Of a stretch of 19,486 bases of DNA, positions 8,750 through 15,387 are shown piece by piece (within the stretch, counting starts at the first letter, position 1; each line of letters starts with the position of its first letter). Under the pieces are notes generated by a model. It had not been told where the DNA came from. It saw only the letters and a list, made by a program, of their open reading frames with translations, and did no database searches. Both the position numbers and the translations under genes were made by a program. This DNA is from Candidatus Hodarchaeota archaeon (GTDB lineage: Archaea; Asgardarchaeota; Heimdallarchaeia; Hodarchaeales; Hodarchaeaceae): positions 1-19,486 of the forward strand of contig JAEOTU010000086.1 in the NCBI GenBank assembly GCA_016839665.1. The letters are read 5' to 3'.

Positions 8750-9153
8750 TTTTTCACATCAGAAGTACCAAATTGAATTTAACCCTCTTTATTAATGCAA
8801 TTGTATTGAATAATCACACAAAAGAGTCTGGAAACGTATTCCCACAATCATTTGTCTCTGCAGCATCATTCTATAAAAACCCATTCTGTATGCATTTTAT
8901 TTTAATGATTTACAAGCCAATGGAACAATTTATGTCCATAAAACGATGATTGTTTAAAATTAGTACACTTATTTTATCATTTCTACCATCTCCCCTAATA
9001 TGCTTAATTGATTGCCGATAAGAAATCAGTATGAAGATAACGTTTTTTTCTTAGGACAATTATGCTATTTTGGAATAAAATCTGATACCTTTTTAACAAA
9101 ATGCAGAGAAACTCTTAGCTACCTTTCATTTGTAAAAGACAAGGTCTCATCTC
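8750..9153. other. 404-base intergenic region between divergent RtcB-like and GalT-like genes
   Basis: No convincing gene is seen. The region should hold both divergent promoters. For the reverse gene a TTAAATTC element (8775-8783, reverse strand) sits about 30 bases before the ATG, implying a short or absent leader. For the forward gene see the TATA entry at 9087-9097. A 76-codon frame at 9012-9242 has no ribosome site, no recognisable features, and overlaps the GalT-like start. Confidence 0.5.
9087..9097 (+). promoter_or_regulatory. TATA-like box for the GalT-like gene
   Basis: ACCTTTTTAAC lies about 60 bases before the ATG at 9154. With initiation about 25 bases downstream, the leader would be near 30 bases and would contain AAGGT at 9141-9145, eight bases before the start. 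Similar CTTTTTAA elements stand before the Roadblock gene and, as CCTTTAAA, before the first winged-helix gene. Confidence 0.45.
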
Positions 9154-10371
9154 ATGAAACAAAACAAGAGGACTGTACTAAAGGATTCACGTATTTTAGA
9201 TGGACATTGGGGTATTTATCGAAACACAGAGCTAGTGCCTGAAGTTCGATGGGATCCTTTTCGCATTCTTATTGACGAAAGTGAAGTGAAAATAGGTCAC
9301 CACTCTTATATTAGCACATTACGAGCTGACAGACCTGATGAATATTATGTTTCCGATACCCAACCTGTAATCTATCATTTGGAAGAGCAAGAAGACTCTT
9401 TTTGTCGCCTAATTACAGGAAAACTCCCTTCGATTATTGTTGCACGAGATTTGGTTTTGGTCAATGATCCGCTTTGTACAGAGGCAGCTTTCGAGAAGCT
9501 TAGTAACACAGCAGTATTTACTTCCATAAACCTATATACCCCGATGACCCGTATTTTGCTCTCCGAACAAAACTCCAATCACATTAACAAAAAAATATCA
9601 CAGGGAATCCCTCTACTCCATATTTTTTCCAAACATTATCATACCATGGAAGAGGTTCCCACAGAGGAAATGGTTCTCTATTTGAAGAACATAGTTTTAT
9701 CGATCAATGAAAGCCAAAAAGTGCTCTCTACAAAATATAATACTACCACTGTATTTCATTTTTATAATATCGGCCCAAATGCAGGTTCAAGTATCCCTCA
9801 CTTACACAGCCAAACTTTATTATACACTGATCAGGGTTATGGATGGAAGAGTTATAGCTTTTTTCGATCTTTTGAGAAAAATAAGCATCTAAATGGAAAA
9901 AACTCATATTGTATCGGATGCGAATATATAAAAGGGTCGAATAACGATTTTCTCGGACAACAATTACATATAAGTGAAAGAACTATTTGGGAGGATGATT
10001 ATTGGATTGTTTTTACTGCATATGCTCCTGAAAGAGACGGCCACATTCGATTGCTACCTAAACGTCATGTTTCCTCTCTTTGGGAGTTAAATTCCTCAGA
10101 AATTACATCATTAGCAAAGGCCTTAAAACATGCAAATCATATTCTAAGTCAATTCATTCAGCAGGTTGGAAGGAAGCTTCACATTATTTCGGACAGAAAT
10201 ATTCTCTTTCGTCAGAAACACTTTGGATATTCACCCCCGATCCATATGCTGATCGATATCATTCCAGTTCAGCAGGTTGGAGGTGCTGAAATCCTTGATG
10301 ATCATAGATTGTCTCATATCTTACCAGAGGAAACAGCAATACGAATGAAAGATATCGGTATAGAAATTTAA
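9154..10371 (+). CDS. Galactose-1-phosphate uridylyltransferase (GalT)-like nucleotidyltransferase
   Basis: The 405-residue protein fits the two-domain HIT/GalT superfamily. Residues 206-220 read GPNAGSSIPHLHSQ, the GalT active-site region whose usual form is HPHxQ; the catalytic second His is His218, but the middle Pro is Leu here. A CIGC pair at 253-256 may bind zinc. The second half contains WIVFTAYAPERDGHIRLLPKRHV, the matching second-domain strand pattern, and ends with HMLIDIIP near 364-371. GalT exchanges UMP between UDP-glucose and hexose-1-phosphate, which would feed sugar nucleotides to the nearby glycosylation genes; a different nucleotide or sugar is equally possible in a divergent archaeal member. 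The start is supported by AAGGT eight bases upstream. The gene stands alone, divergent from the RtcB-like gene. Confidence 0.7.
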   Translation: MKQNKRTVLKDSRILDGHWGIYRNTELVPEVRWDPFRILIDESEVKIGHHSYISTLRADRPDEYYVSDTQPVIYHLEEQEDSFCRLITGKLPSIIVARDLVLVNDPLCTEAAFEKLSNTAVFTSINLYTPMTRILLSEQNSNHINKKISQGIPLLHIFSKHYHTMEEVPTEEMVLYLKNIVLSINESQKVLSTKYNTTTVFHFYNIGPNAGSSIPHLHSQTLLYTDQGYGWKSYSFFRSFEKNKHLNGKNSYCIGCEYIKGSNNDFLGQQLHISERTIWEDDYWIVFTAYAPERDGHIRLLPKRHVSSLWELNSSEITSLAKALKHANHILSQFIQQVGRKLHIISDRNILFRQKHFGYSPPIHMLIDIIPVQQVGGAEILDDHRLSHILPEETAIRMKDIGIEI

Positions 10372-10433
10372 GCGTTCTATTAATAAAAGTCTTTTTAAGT
10401 TATTTTTGGGAGATTTCCTAATAATATTATTAT

Positions 10434-10511
10434 TTACCCCTATGATTGAGAGGGGTTAGAATTTAGTCAATCATTTGAGGACGATGGAACATGGGTTTAT
10501 CATAGGGGTAA
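10434..10511. repeat. 13-bp perfect inverted repeat with repeated AGGGGTWA elements
   Basis: TTACCCCTATGAT (10434-10446) and ATCATAGGGGTAA (10499-10511) are exact reverse complements separated by 52 bases. A third copy of the core, AGGGGTTA at 10451-10458, lies just inside. The segment TGAGAGGGGTT (10447-10457) also has an exact 11-base reverse complement, AACCCCTCTCA, at 10644-10654 inside the first winged-helix gene. The cluster sits between the GalT-like stop and the predicted promoter of the first winged-helix gene, so it may be a multi-site operator, possibly for that protein itself. An RNA stem in a GalT read-through transcript is the alternative. Confidence 0.5.
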
Positions 10512-10540
10512 TTCGAATATTTTATAATCTTTGGTGAAAT

Positions 10541-10550
10541 ACCTTTAAAT
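10541..10550 (+). promoter_or_regulatory. TATA-like box for the first winged-helix gene
   Basis: ACCTTTAAAT lies 46-55 bases before the chosen GTG start at 10596. Initiation about 25 bases downstream gives a leader of about 20-25 bases containing the GGTGG ribosome site. A second AT-rich element, ATTTTATAATC at 10519-10529, is a possible alternative. Confidence 0.4.
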
Positions 10551-10595
10551 TAATCATATATACTTCTTTATCTCAATTTGTTTGGTGGAAAAAGA

Positions 10596-10916
10596 GTGTA
10601 CGAGCTAAGTGACGACCAAAACCGTATAATCAAAGTTCTAAAAAACCCCTCTCACTATATTATCAATGTAGAAGAGAGTGGAATTAAAGGACTCCCATAT
10701 AAAGAAATAATGAAAGCTACGGGGTTATCCACGGAAAAGATATTACTTTCTCTTGGGTATTTAGAAGCCAATGAACTAGTACAACACGAGTGTGCAGTTC
10801 AACGCCAAATAGTTGAGTATAATGGCAGATCTAACGTCGAGATAGCTGGACAAAAAATAGTTCGTATGTTTTCTTTAACAACAAAGGGAAAGGCTATTCA
10901 GAAAAGTGACAATTAG
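10596..10916 (+). CDS. Small winged-helix protein, paralogue 1
   Basis: The 106-residue protein has a winged helix-turn-helix layout: a first helix (LSDDQNRIIKVL), a GLPYKEIMKATGLS turn, a recognition-like helix (TEKILLSLGYLEANELV), then a C-terminal stretch with NVEIAGQ and VRMFSLTTKG. The pattern resembles the N-terminal winged-helix part of archaeal PheRS alpha but stands alone. The GTG at 10596 is preferred over TTG at 10578 because GGTGG (10584-10588) lies seven bases before it and because the protein then starts in register with its paralogue at 11147. The two share roughly half of their residues, including the NxEIAGQxxVRMFxLT signature. It is probably a DNA-binding regulator, perhaps of itself and of the neighbouring GAPDH gene; that link is inference from position. 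Confidence 0.65.
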   Translation: MYELSDDQNRIIKVLKNPSHYIINVEESGIKGLPYKEIMKATGLSTEKILLSLGYLEANELVQHECAVQRQIVEYNGRSNVEIAGQKIVRMFSLTTKGKAIQKSDN

Positions 10917-10997
10917 TAGACATAATTTTGCCTGAAGATTTATTTCTGAATGGTAATTCCTTTACCATCTTATCTTCAACATTTTCTTTTCGAATCC

Positions 10998-11005
10998 TTT
11001 TTTTT
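10998..11005 (+). terminator. T8 run after winged-helix gene 1
   Basis: A run of eight T residues lies about 80 bases after the stop at 10916 and before the dyad at 11028. It is a plausible archaeal U-tract terminator separating the two winged-helix genes into different transcripts. Confidence 0.4.
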
Positions 11006-11027
11006 ATGAACCTCCTTGAAAAAACCC

Positions 11028-11050
11028 ATGTTTGACACATGTGCCAACAT
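11028..11050. promoter_or_regulatory. Dyad-symmetric operator candidate upstream of winged-helix gene 2
   Basis: The segment is ATGTT, three bases, CACATGTG, two bases, AACAT: two nested inverted pairs around one centre. It lies upstream of a TATA-like TTTATATTAA at 11099-11108 and of the start at 11147. The size and symmetry suit a dimeric regulator. The winged-helix proteins on either side are the obvious candidates to bind it, but nothing in the sequence proves that. Confidence 0.4.
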
Positions 11051-11146
11051 TTTTGTATATGTTTACGAATAAATATTTTTGAGAAAAACAAGGTTTTATT
11101 TATATTAAAGAGAGATTTTCTAAAGAATTGGAATGAGGTTAATTGT

Positions 11147-11491
11147 ATGACAAGTATTAAAGATTTGAATCAAGATCAACTAAATGTTATACGTGCGCTA
11201 CATACTCCAGAAGAATTTTACAAAGGTCATCATTCTGTGGCGGGGGTTCGGGGGGTACCATACAAAAAGATTATTGAAAAGACAGAAATGACACTAGAGA
11301 AAGTGTTATTATCACTGGGGTGGCTAGAAGCTAAAGGAATGGTTGCCCATGACGTGGCAATTGTTAGAAAAGCTCTTGATTACCTAGGTCAAACTAATAT
11401 TGAAATCGCTGGCCAATCCGTCGTAAGAATGTTTTATTTAACAAAAACAGGTCGAAAAATCCTCAATGATTTGTTAAAGGAGGAAAAATAA
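11147..11491 (+). CDS. Small winged-helix protein, paralogue 2, coupled to GAPDH
   Basis: This 114-residue paralogue of the preceding gene has the same elements: an opening helix, GVPYKKIIEKTEMT, a helix LEKVLLSLGWLEAKGMV, and NIEIAGQ with VRMFYLTKTG. The start is taken at ATG 11147, with GAGGT at 11135-11139 seven bases upstream; the open frame back to 11039 lacks any ribosome site and its extra residues have no counterpart in the paralogue. The stop TAA (11489-11491) is followed after one base by the GAPDH start, and the GAPDH ribosome site lies inside this gene, so the two are co-transcribed and probably translationally coupled. A regulator of glycolysis/gluconeogenesis is the simplest hypothesis. 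The ending is Lys/Glu-rich. Confidence 0.7.
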   Translation: MTSIKDLNQDQLNVIRALHTPEEFYKGHHSVAGVRGVPYKKIIEKTEMTLEKVLLSLGWLEAKGMVAHDVAIVRKALDYLGQTNIEIAGQSVVRMFYLTKTGRKILNDLLKEEK

Positions 11492-11492
11492 A

Positions 11493-12590
11493 ATGGCGAA
11501 AACAAAGGCTAAAGTAGGTGTGGTGGGATACGGAATCATCGGAAAGCGTGTGGCAGATGCCGTAGCAGCACAATCAGATATGCAATTAGTGGGTATAGCT
11601 GATATTATTTCCGATGTTCGATTACGTATCGCTCAGGAACGTAATTATCCTATTTATTGCAGTGTTCCAGATTTCGAACCTGGAATGCGGGAAGCGGGTT
11701 ATGAAATAGTAGGTTACTTGGAAGACATGATAAAGGAAGTAGATTTAGTTGTTGATTGTACCCCCACAGGTGTGCCTCGGCAGAATTTACCTCTTTATCG
11801 TGTTGGGAATATCAAAGTAATCGTACAGGGTGGTGAAAAACATGGTCTTACCAACCGCAGTTTCAGTACTTTTGGTAATTATGCGAGCCATTTAGGCGTT
11901 GATATGACACGATTAGTGTCTTGTAATACAACAGCCTTGACTAGAATTGTAGCTACTGTTGTTCAAGAATATGGTGTTTCAGATGTTTTTGTTGCTCTAG
12001 CTAGAAGAGCAAGTGATCCGGCACGAACTAATCGTGGACCAATTAACGCTATTGCTCCAGTTCTTGGAGTTAGTCACCATGGCCCAGACTTATTGACGGT
12101 TATGCCTCAGCTCAAAGATAAGGTTTATTCCTTAGCAATCGCAGGAAGTTGGACGCTTTCGCATGTCCACATGTTAAAGGTAACATTAGACACGACTCCG
12201 ACAAAGGGGGAAGTTGTTGAATTATTTAGACGGACTCCCCGAATACTAATTGAGCCAGGAAAACAGGGTCTTTATGATTCTGCGCAATTAGTTGAGTATT
12301 TCCGCGATTTAGGGCGGCCACGATACGATAGACCAGAGGTATTCATATGGGAAGAGACCCTCAGCATGGATGGGCGGAGTAATTTGTATCTTATTTATGA
12401 TGTCCACATGGAATCCATTCCTATTCCAGAAAATGTGGATGCGATCCGAGCTATGCTTGAAATGGAAACTGATGTAATGAAATGTGTTGAAAAGACTGAT
12501 AAAGCTCTCAACATTTATAAAAAAGGAGCTTATTCAGGGTCATTATATGGTGGATCTATCCCAAAAGACGAAGAAAAAGCTCTTGCTTGA
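11493..12590 (+). CDS. gap: Type II (archaeal) glyceraldehyde-3-phosphate dehydrogenase
   Basis: The 365-residue enzyme oxidises glyceraldehyde-3-phosphate to 1,3-bisphosphoglycerate with NAD(P), in cytosolic glycolysis and gluconeogenesis. The N-terminal Rossmann motif is GYGIIG at residues 12-17. The catalytic cysteine is Cys144 in the SCNTT motif, followed by RRASDP, RGPINAI and SHHGPD (194-199), all hallmarks of the archaeal type rather than the bacterial/eukaryotic one. Later SWTLSHVHMLKVTL supplies the other active-site histidines. Translation starts at ATG 11493 with a strong GGAGG at 11479-11483, inside the preceding gene. The end carries a short Lys/Glu-rich tail past the usual fold. 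Length is a little above the roughly 340 residues usual for archaeal members. No key residue seems missing. Confidence 0.95.
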   Translation: MAKTKAKVGVVGYGIIGKRVADAVAAQSDMQLVGIADIISDVRLRIAQERNYPIYCSVPDFEPGMREAGYEIVGYLEDMIKEVDLVVDCTPTGVPRQNLPLYRVGNIKVIVQGGEKHGLTNRSFSTFGNYASHLGVDMTRLVSCNTTALTRIVATVVQEYGVSDVFVALARRASDPARTNRGPINAIAPVLGVSHHGPDLLTVMPQLKDKVYSLAIAGSWTLSHVHMLKVTLDTTPTKGEVVELFRRTPRILIEPGKQGLYDSAQLVEYFRDLGRPRYDRPEVFIWEETLSMDGRSNLYLIYDVHMESIPIPENVDAIRAMLEMETDVMKCVEKTDKALNIYKKGAYSGSLYGGSIPKDEEKALA

Positions 12591-12606
12591 TCTTCCATTA
12601 TCGCTG

Positions 12607-12640
12607 TCTTTTTAGCTACTTCCAAACATTGTCTTTTTCT
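12607..12640 (+). terminator. Two T-runs downstream of GAPDH
   Basis: Two similar GTCTTTTT stretches occur about 20 and 40 bases after the GAPDH stop. Tandem U-tracts fit archaeal termination. No hairpin precedes them. Confidence 0.35.
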
Positions 12641-12767
12641 AATATCTGGCATTAAATTACCATTAACAAACATTCAATAGTTAATTGGTCAAAGACGCCT
12701 TATTATTCCTCATTGAGCTTGCTTTTCTCGGGTTTAAGAGAGTCAGGTTATTCTCGTATTTACGAAC

Positions 12768-12780
12768 ATCTTTTTAAGTT
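12768..12780 (+). promoter_or_regulatory. TATA-like box for the double-Roadblock gene
   Basis: ATCTTTTTAAGTT lies about 65-75 bases before the ATG at 12843 and resembles the element before the GalT-like gene. A leader of about 40 bases would include GGATGAG at 12832-12838. Confidence 0.4.
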
Positions 12781-12842
12781 TATTAATATGGAGAATAAGT
12801 ATTAATTCAAATCTTGCTAAATCTAGAAAAAGGATGAGAATA

Positions 12843-13568
12843 ATGAGATCCATACCAGAAATTGAAGAAATTGTTTTAGAATTGTTTGCAGAACCAAACA
12901 TACAACAATGTATTGTCTCAACTATTGACGGTTCACCCATATATGGAAAAACCAAGGGACAAGAGGGGATTGGTGAAGAATTGTTCGTCATTCCAGCAGC
13001 TATTTCTAGCGCGCTGGCGATTTCGCAAGGTTTTTTGGAAGCAAATTTAGAAGACAAAGTCTATGAGTATATTGTTTTTCAGGAACGTTCGATAATTATT
13101 GCAACAAAATCAGCTGATACTGTTTTAATCACGACGGTTTCTATTCCAAAATCTTCTTTTGAAAACCGACCTTCTGTTGATGCTCTCATTAAATTCTTAC
13201 GGGACGCCACAGCCAAAATTGATGCAATAGTTAAGACATTAGAAATTGAAGACAGTTTAATTGAAAAACTTCAGAGAGCCATACCTGAAGCCACTGCGAT
13301 CTTATTGCTTTCCTGTGCAGGAATTCCACTTAGCGATCTGTTGTCAAGTTGGGATATTGATTCCGCACAATTAGCAGCAGTTTCTTCTGCTCTCAGCTTA
13401 CCAACACGAGTTATTGGTAATGAATGTCAAAGTATAGCAATAACTGGTAAGGATAACATTGTTTTACTCTATTCTTTAGACGCGGATCGTATTTTAATGG
13501 TCTCTTTAAAACCGAAACTTAGCGTTGAAGCCTATTTAACCCAAATTTCTAGAATCGTTGGCCACTGA
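12843..13568 (+). CDS. Tandem Roadblock/LC7 domain protein
   Basis: The 241-residue protein is two Roadblock/LC7 folds in a row. Domain 1 spans about 1-105: helix IEEIVLELFAEP, strand CIVSTIDGSPIYG, a long helix from FVIPAAISSALAISQG, then strands EYIVFQERSIIIATK and DTVLITTV. Domain 2 spans about 138-241: ILLLSCAGIPLSDL, a shorter AQLAAVSSALSL helix, QSIAITGKDNIVLLYSL and ILMVSLKP. A helical linker (110-137) joins them. Roadblock proteins dimerise and scaffold or regulate small GTPases, as in MglB, Ragulator and dynein light chains; a built-in pair could work as an intramolecular dimer. A Rab-like GTPase lies less than 2 kb away. The second ATG (12843) is chosen over 12834 because GGATGAG lies five to six bases before it and the first ATG has no spaced ribosome site. 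Confidence 0.75.
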   Translation: MRSIPEIEEIVLELFAEPNIQQCIVSTIDGSPIYGKTKGQEGIGEELFVIPAAISSALAISQGFLEANLEDKVYEYIVFQERSIIIATKSADTVLITTVSIPKSSFENRPSVDALIKFLRDATAKIDAIVKTLEIEDSLIEKLQRAIPEATAILLLSCAGIPLSDLLSSWDIDSAQLAAVSSALSLPTRVIGNECQSIAITGKDNIVLLYSLDADRILMVSLKPKLSVEAYLTQISRIVGH

Positions 13569-13575
13569 TAATATC

Positions 13576-13581
13576 TTTTTT
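13576..13581 (+). terminator. T6 run directly after the Roadblock gene
   Basis: Six T residues follow the stop codon within eight bases, as in a simple archaeal U-tract terminator. Confidence 0.35.
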
Positions 13582-13679
13582 GAATTGATAATGAGAAATG
13601 AGGCAAATTGACAACTTCGGGTTTTTTGGACTGAAGAATATATAATAACTCCACGTCAACAAGTGACTAAATATTTCAA

Positions 13680-13701
13680 ATTGGTTTCACCGAAAACCAA
13701 T
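13680..13701. repeat. 8-bp hairpin (ATTGGTTT / AAACCAAT)
   Basis: Two exact complementary arms of eight bases are separated by the six-base loop CACCGA. It lies in the 289-base gap between the Roadblock and TPR-like genes, about 110 bases past the first stop and 155 before the next start. It could be a hairpin in RNA or a protein site. The rest of the gap shows no gene. Confidence 0.35.
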
Positions 13702-13857
13702 GAAATACCCTAGAATTCATTGCGAAAAACCTTAGGAAAAAAAGATATTAGGAAGTAAAATGAGAAGAATATAAATCATAGAGAAAATACTATAACATAT
13801 TCAACAATCACTTTCTGAAACTATTTATGGTTATAACGAAGACTGAAGGATAAGATT

Positions 13858-14553
13858 ATGGATCTGCAGCAATCATTAAAGGAAGCTAAAACCCTTATTG
13901 TGGAAAAAAAAGCCGAACAGGCTTCAGAACTTCTCAATAATGCTTTTAATTTTCTTCAATCACAACCTCCTGACGCATTAGGCCAAGAAGAAAGACTGCT
14001 ATTAGAAGGTGAGATCCAGGAGAGTCTGGGTGATACGAGAATACTCCAACAGAAAGATCAGGAGGCATTAAGCCATTTATTAATGGCAATGACTCAATTA
14101 CAAACCTTGGAATCGTTATCAGAAACTCCCCCTCATGATAATCTCTTTCGTGTTTACCGAAAACTATCAGGAGCCTTTAACCGTTTAGGACAGCAATTTG
14201 AAAGTGAAAAGTACTTACGAAATGCTGGAGAAATTAAATCTTCTATTCTGAAAAGGGAGCTGTACAAACGATTTAAAGAAAATGGATACAAAGTGAAAGA
14301 AAATGTTCGTGCGGTTGAGACAGAGGCAAGTCCAGTCGATGTAATGGCAGAAAAAGGGGGATTTTTCAAAAAAACGCGAATAGCGATTTGGTTTGCAATG
14401 GATGAAGCCGAACTTGATACAATTTCTTTTCTTACAAAGGGATACGCAAGCTACACAAAAAGCCGATATATTCTAATGTTAATGGGACAAACAACGATCC
14501 CCAGCCTGTTGGGAGCTCATATCATCACTTCAATTGATGAAATCAAATTATAG
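13858..14553 (+). CDS. TPR-like helical protein with a possible degenerate nuclease-fold C-terminus
   Basis: The 231-residue protein is not a recognised family. Residues 1-130 are all-helical with repeat-like pairs (KAEQASELLNNAF, ALSHLLMAMTQL, FESEKYLRNAGE), resembling TPR or similar helical repeats. Residues 131-231 change character: a helix ELYKRFKENGYKV, strands SPVDVMAEK and RIAIWFA, a helix, strand RYILMLMG, and a final ITSIDEIKL. That order is like the restriction-endonuclease (PD-D/E-xK) core, with Asp161 in the right place, but no E-x-K follows, so it would be inactive or the resemblance is accidental. GAAGGA at 13845-13850 sits seven bases before the ATG. It stands between the double-Roadblock and Rab-like genes. 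A protein-interaction adaptor is a guess. Confidence 0.55.
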   Translation: MDLQQSLKEAKTLIVEKKAEQASELLNNAFNFLQSQPPDALGQEERLLLEGEIQESLGDTRILQQKDQEALSHLLMAMTQLQTLESLSETPPHDNLFRVYRKLSGAFNRLGQQFESEKYLRNAGEIKSSILKRELYKRFKENGYKVKENVRAVETEASPVDVMAEKGGFFKKTRIAIWFAMDEAELDTISFLTKGYASYTKSRYILMLMGQTTIPSLLGAHIITSIDEIKL

Positions 14554-14581
14554 AGACAATTCAGTTTATCACCACTCCCAC

Positions 14582-14587
14582 TTTTTT
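14582..14587 (+). terminator. T6 run after the TPR-like gene
   Basis: Six T residues lie about 30 bases past the stop at 14553, before the strong ribosome site of the possible micro-gene. Confidence 0.3.
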
Positions 14588-14627
14588 CTTCCTAAAAGGA
14601 TGACCTAACATCAAGGGAGGTGGCTTT

Positions 14628-14720
14628 GTGGTCGCAGAAACACAAAAACGACAATATAGTGAATCTATTGGTCGAAAAAAGAGGTTGAAATTTGATGAGT
14701 TATCTTACTTTGCCTGTTGA
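14628..14720 (+). CDS. Possible 30-residue basic micro-protein with a very strong ribosome site
   Basis: A GTG start at 14628 is preceded, five bases upstream, by GGGAGGTG (14615-14622), the longest match to the anti-Shine-Dalgarno end of 16S rRNA in the window. The 30-codon frame ends at TGA 14718-14720. The product is rich in Lys, Arg and Gln in its first two thirds and ends FAC. Its last 16 bases overlap, antisense, the end of the GTPase gene. No family is recognised and such a short frame could be chance; the case for translation is the ribosome site alone. It could also be a leader peptide. Confidence 0.35.
   Translation: MVAETQKRQYSESIGRKKRLKFDELSYFAC
14675..14680 (-). terminator. T6 run (reverse strand) after the GTPase gene
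   Basis: Six T residues on the reverse strand lie about 25 bases past the GTPase stop, inside the possible micro-gene on the other strand. Confidence 0.35.
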
Positions 14721-15268
14721 GCTTCAACGTAGTCCAGATAGACGCTTCCAAGCATATCAAATGCCGACGAAACGTTCAATCCTGTTTTCGCACTGGTTGG
14801 CATATACCTCACTGGAAAACCAGATTCCATTGTTTTCTTGGAAAGGTTTTCAGCGAATTCCTCTGCTTGACCATCCGTGATGTGGTTGGGGAACTGTTCT
14901 CTTAAATCCACTTTGTTTCCAAGGAGGACTATTGGAATCATGCCTTTTCCGTTGTGTTTAAAGATTTCCTCTAACCATGACTCGAGATTTACGAACGTAT
15001 CAGGTCGAGTGACATCAAAGAGAAGGAGAGCACCTAAACAGCCATAATAGTAGACACTTCTGACTGTCCCAAAGCGTGGTTGGCCCGCCAAGTCCCATAT
15101 TTGGAATTTTATATTCTTTTCCCGAATCGTCGCTTCTTTCAAAGCAAAGTCGGCTCCTATTGTCATCATATAATTACTACTAAATCCTTTTCCGAGGTAG
15201 CGTTCACGTAGCGCAGTCTTTCCAACTGCTCCATCACCAGCGAGAACAATCTTCATTAAAAAACTCAT
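14705..15268 (-). CDS. Ras/Rab-like small GTPase
   Basis: The 187-residue protein has every nucleotide-binding box of the Ras superfamily: G1 GDGAVGKT at 11-18, switch I Thr36 in MTIGAD, G3 WDLAGQ at 58-63 with the catalytic Gln63, G4 NKVD at 118-121, and G5 SAK at 159-161. The layout is Rab-like, though the usual DTAGQERF is DLAGQPRF here. The C-terminus (VEAQQAK) lacks a cysteine, so prenylation of the eukaryotic kind is not possible and membrane attachment would need a partner. Such GTPases are numerous in Asgard archaea; partners often include Roadblock proteins, and one is encoded nearby. GAGGT lies ten bases before the ATG; the Met at residue 5 is an alternative start. The gene is transcribed toward the TPR-like gene. 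Confidence 0.93.
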   Translation of the reverse strand: MSFLMKIVLAGDGAVGKTALRERYLGKGFSSNYMMTIGADFALKEATIREKNIKFQIWDLAGQPRFGTVRSVYYYGCLGALLLFDVTRPDTFVNLESWLEEIFKHNGKGMIPIVLLGNKVDLREQFPNHITDGQAEEFAENLSKKTMESGFPVRYMPTSAKTGLNVSSAFDMLGSVYLDYVEAQQAK

Positions 15269-15387
15269 TTCTCTTCGAACCTCTATTTGATTTTTTCTTC
15301 GATTAATGCTATTTTACGTGCGTATAAATCAATCAATGACTTGTTATTTGAGATGTATTATTATGATTATTAAATGTTATCTTTAGT

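Noticed and set aside
9012..9242. 76-codon forward frame before the GalT-like gene
   Set aside because: Overlaps the promoter and start of the GalT-like gene in another frame, with no features of its own.
10484..10537. 17-codon forward frame between GalT-like and winged-helix genes
   Set aside because: The GAGG before it is only three bases from the ATG, and the frame runs through the inverted repeat; no support for translation.
10578..10595. TTG start for winged-helix paralogue 1
   Set aside because: It would place the GGTGG ribosome site inside the gene; the GTG at 10596 has correct spacing and aligns with the paralogue.
11039..11146. N-terminal extension of winged-helix paralogue 2
   Set aside because: The extension crosses the dyad and promoter region, has no counterpart in paralogue 1, and the inner ATG at 11147 has a good GAGGT site.
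14692..14905. Two short forward frames over the GTPase gene
   Set aside because: Both are antisense to conserved GTPase coding sequence and lack their own ribosome sites.
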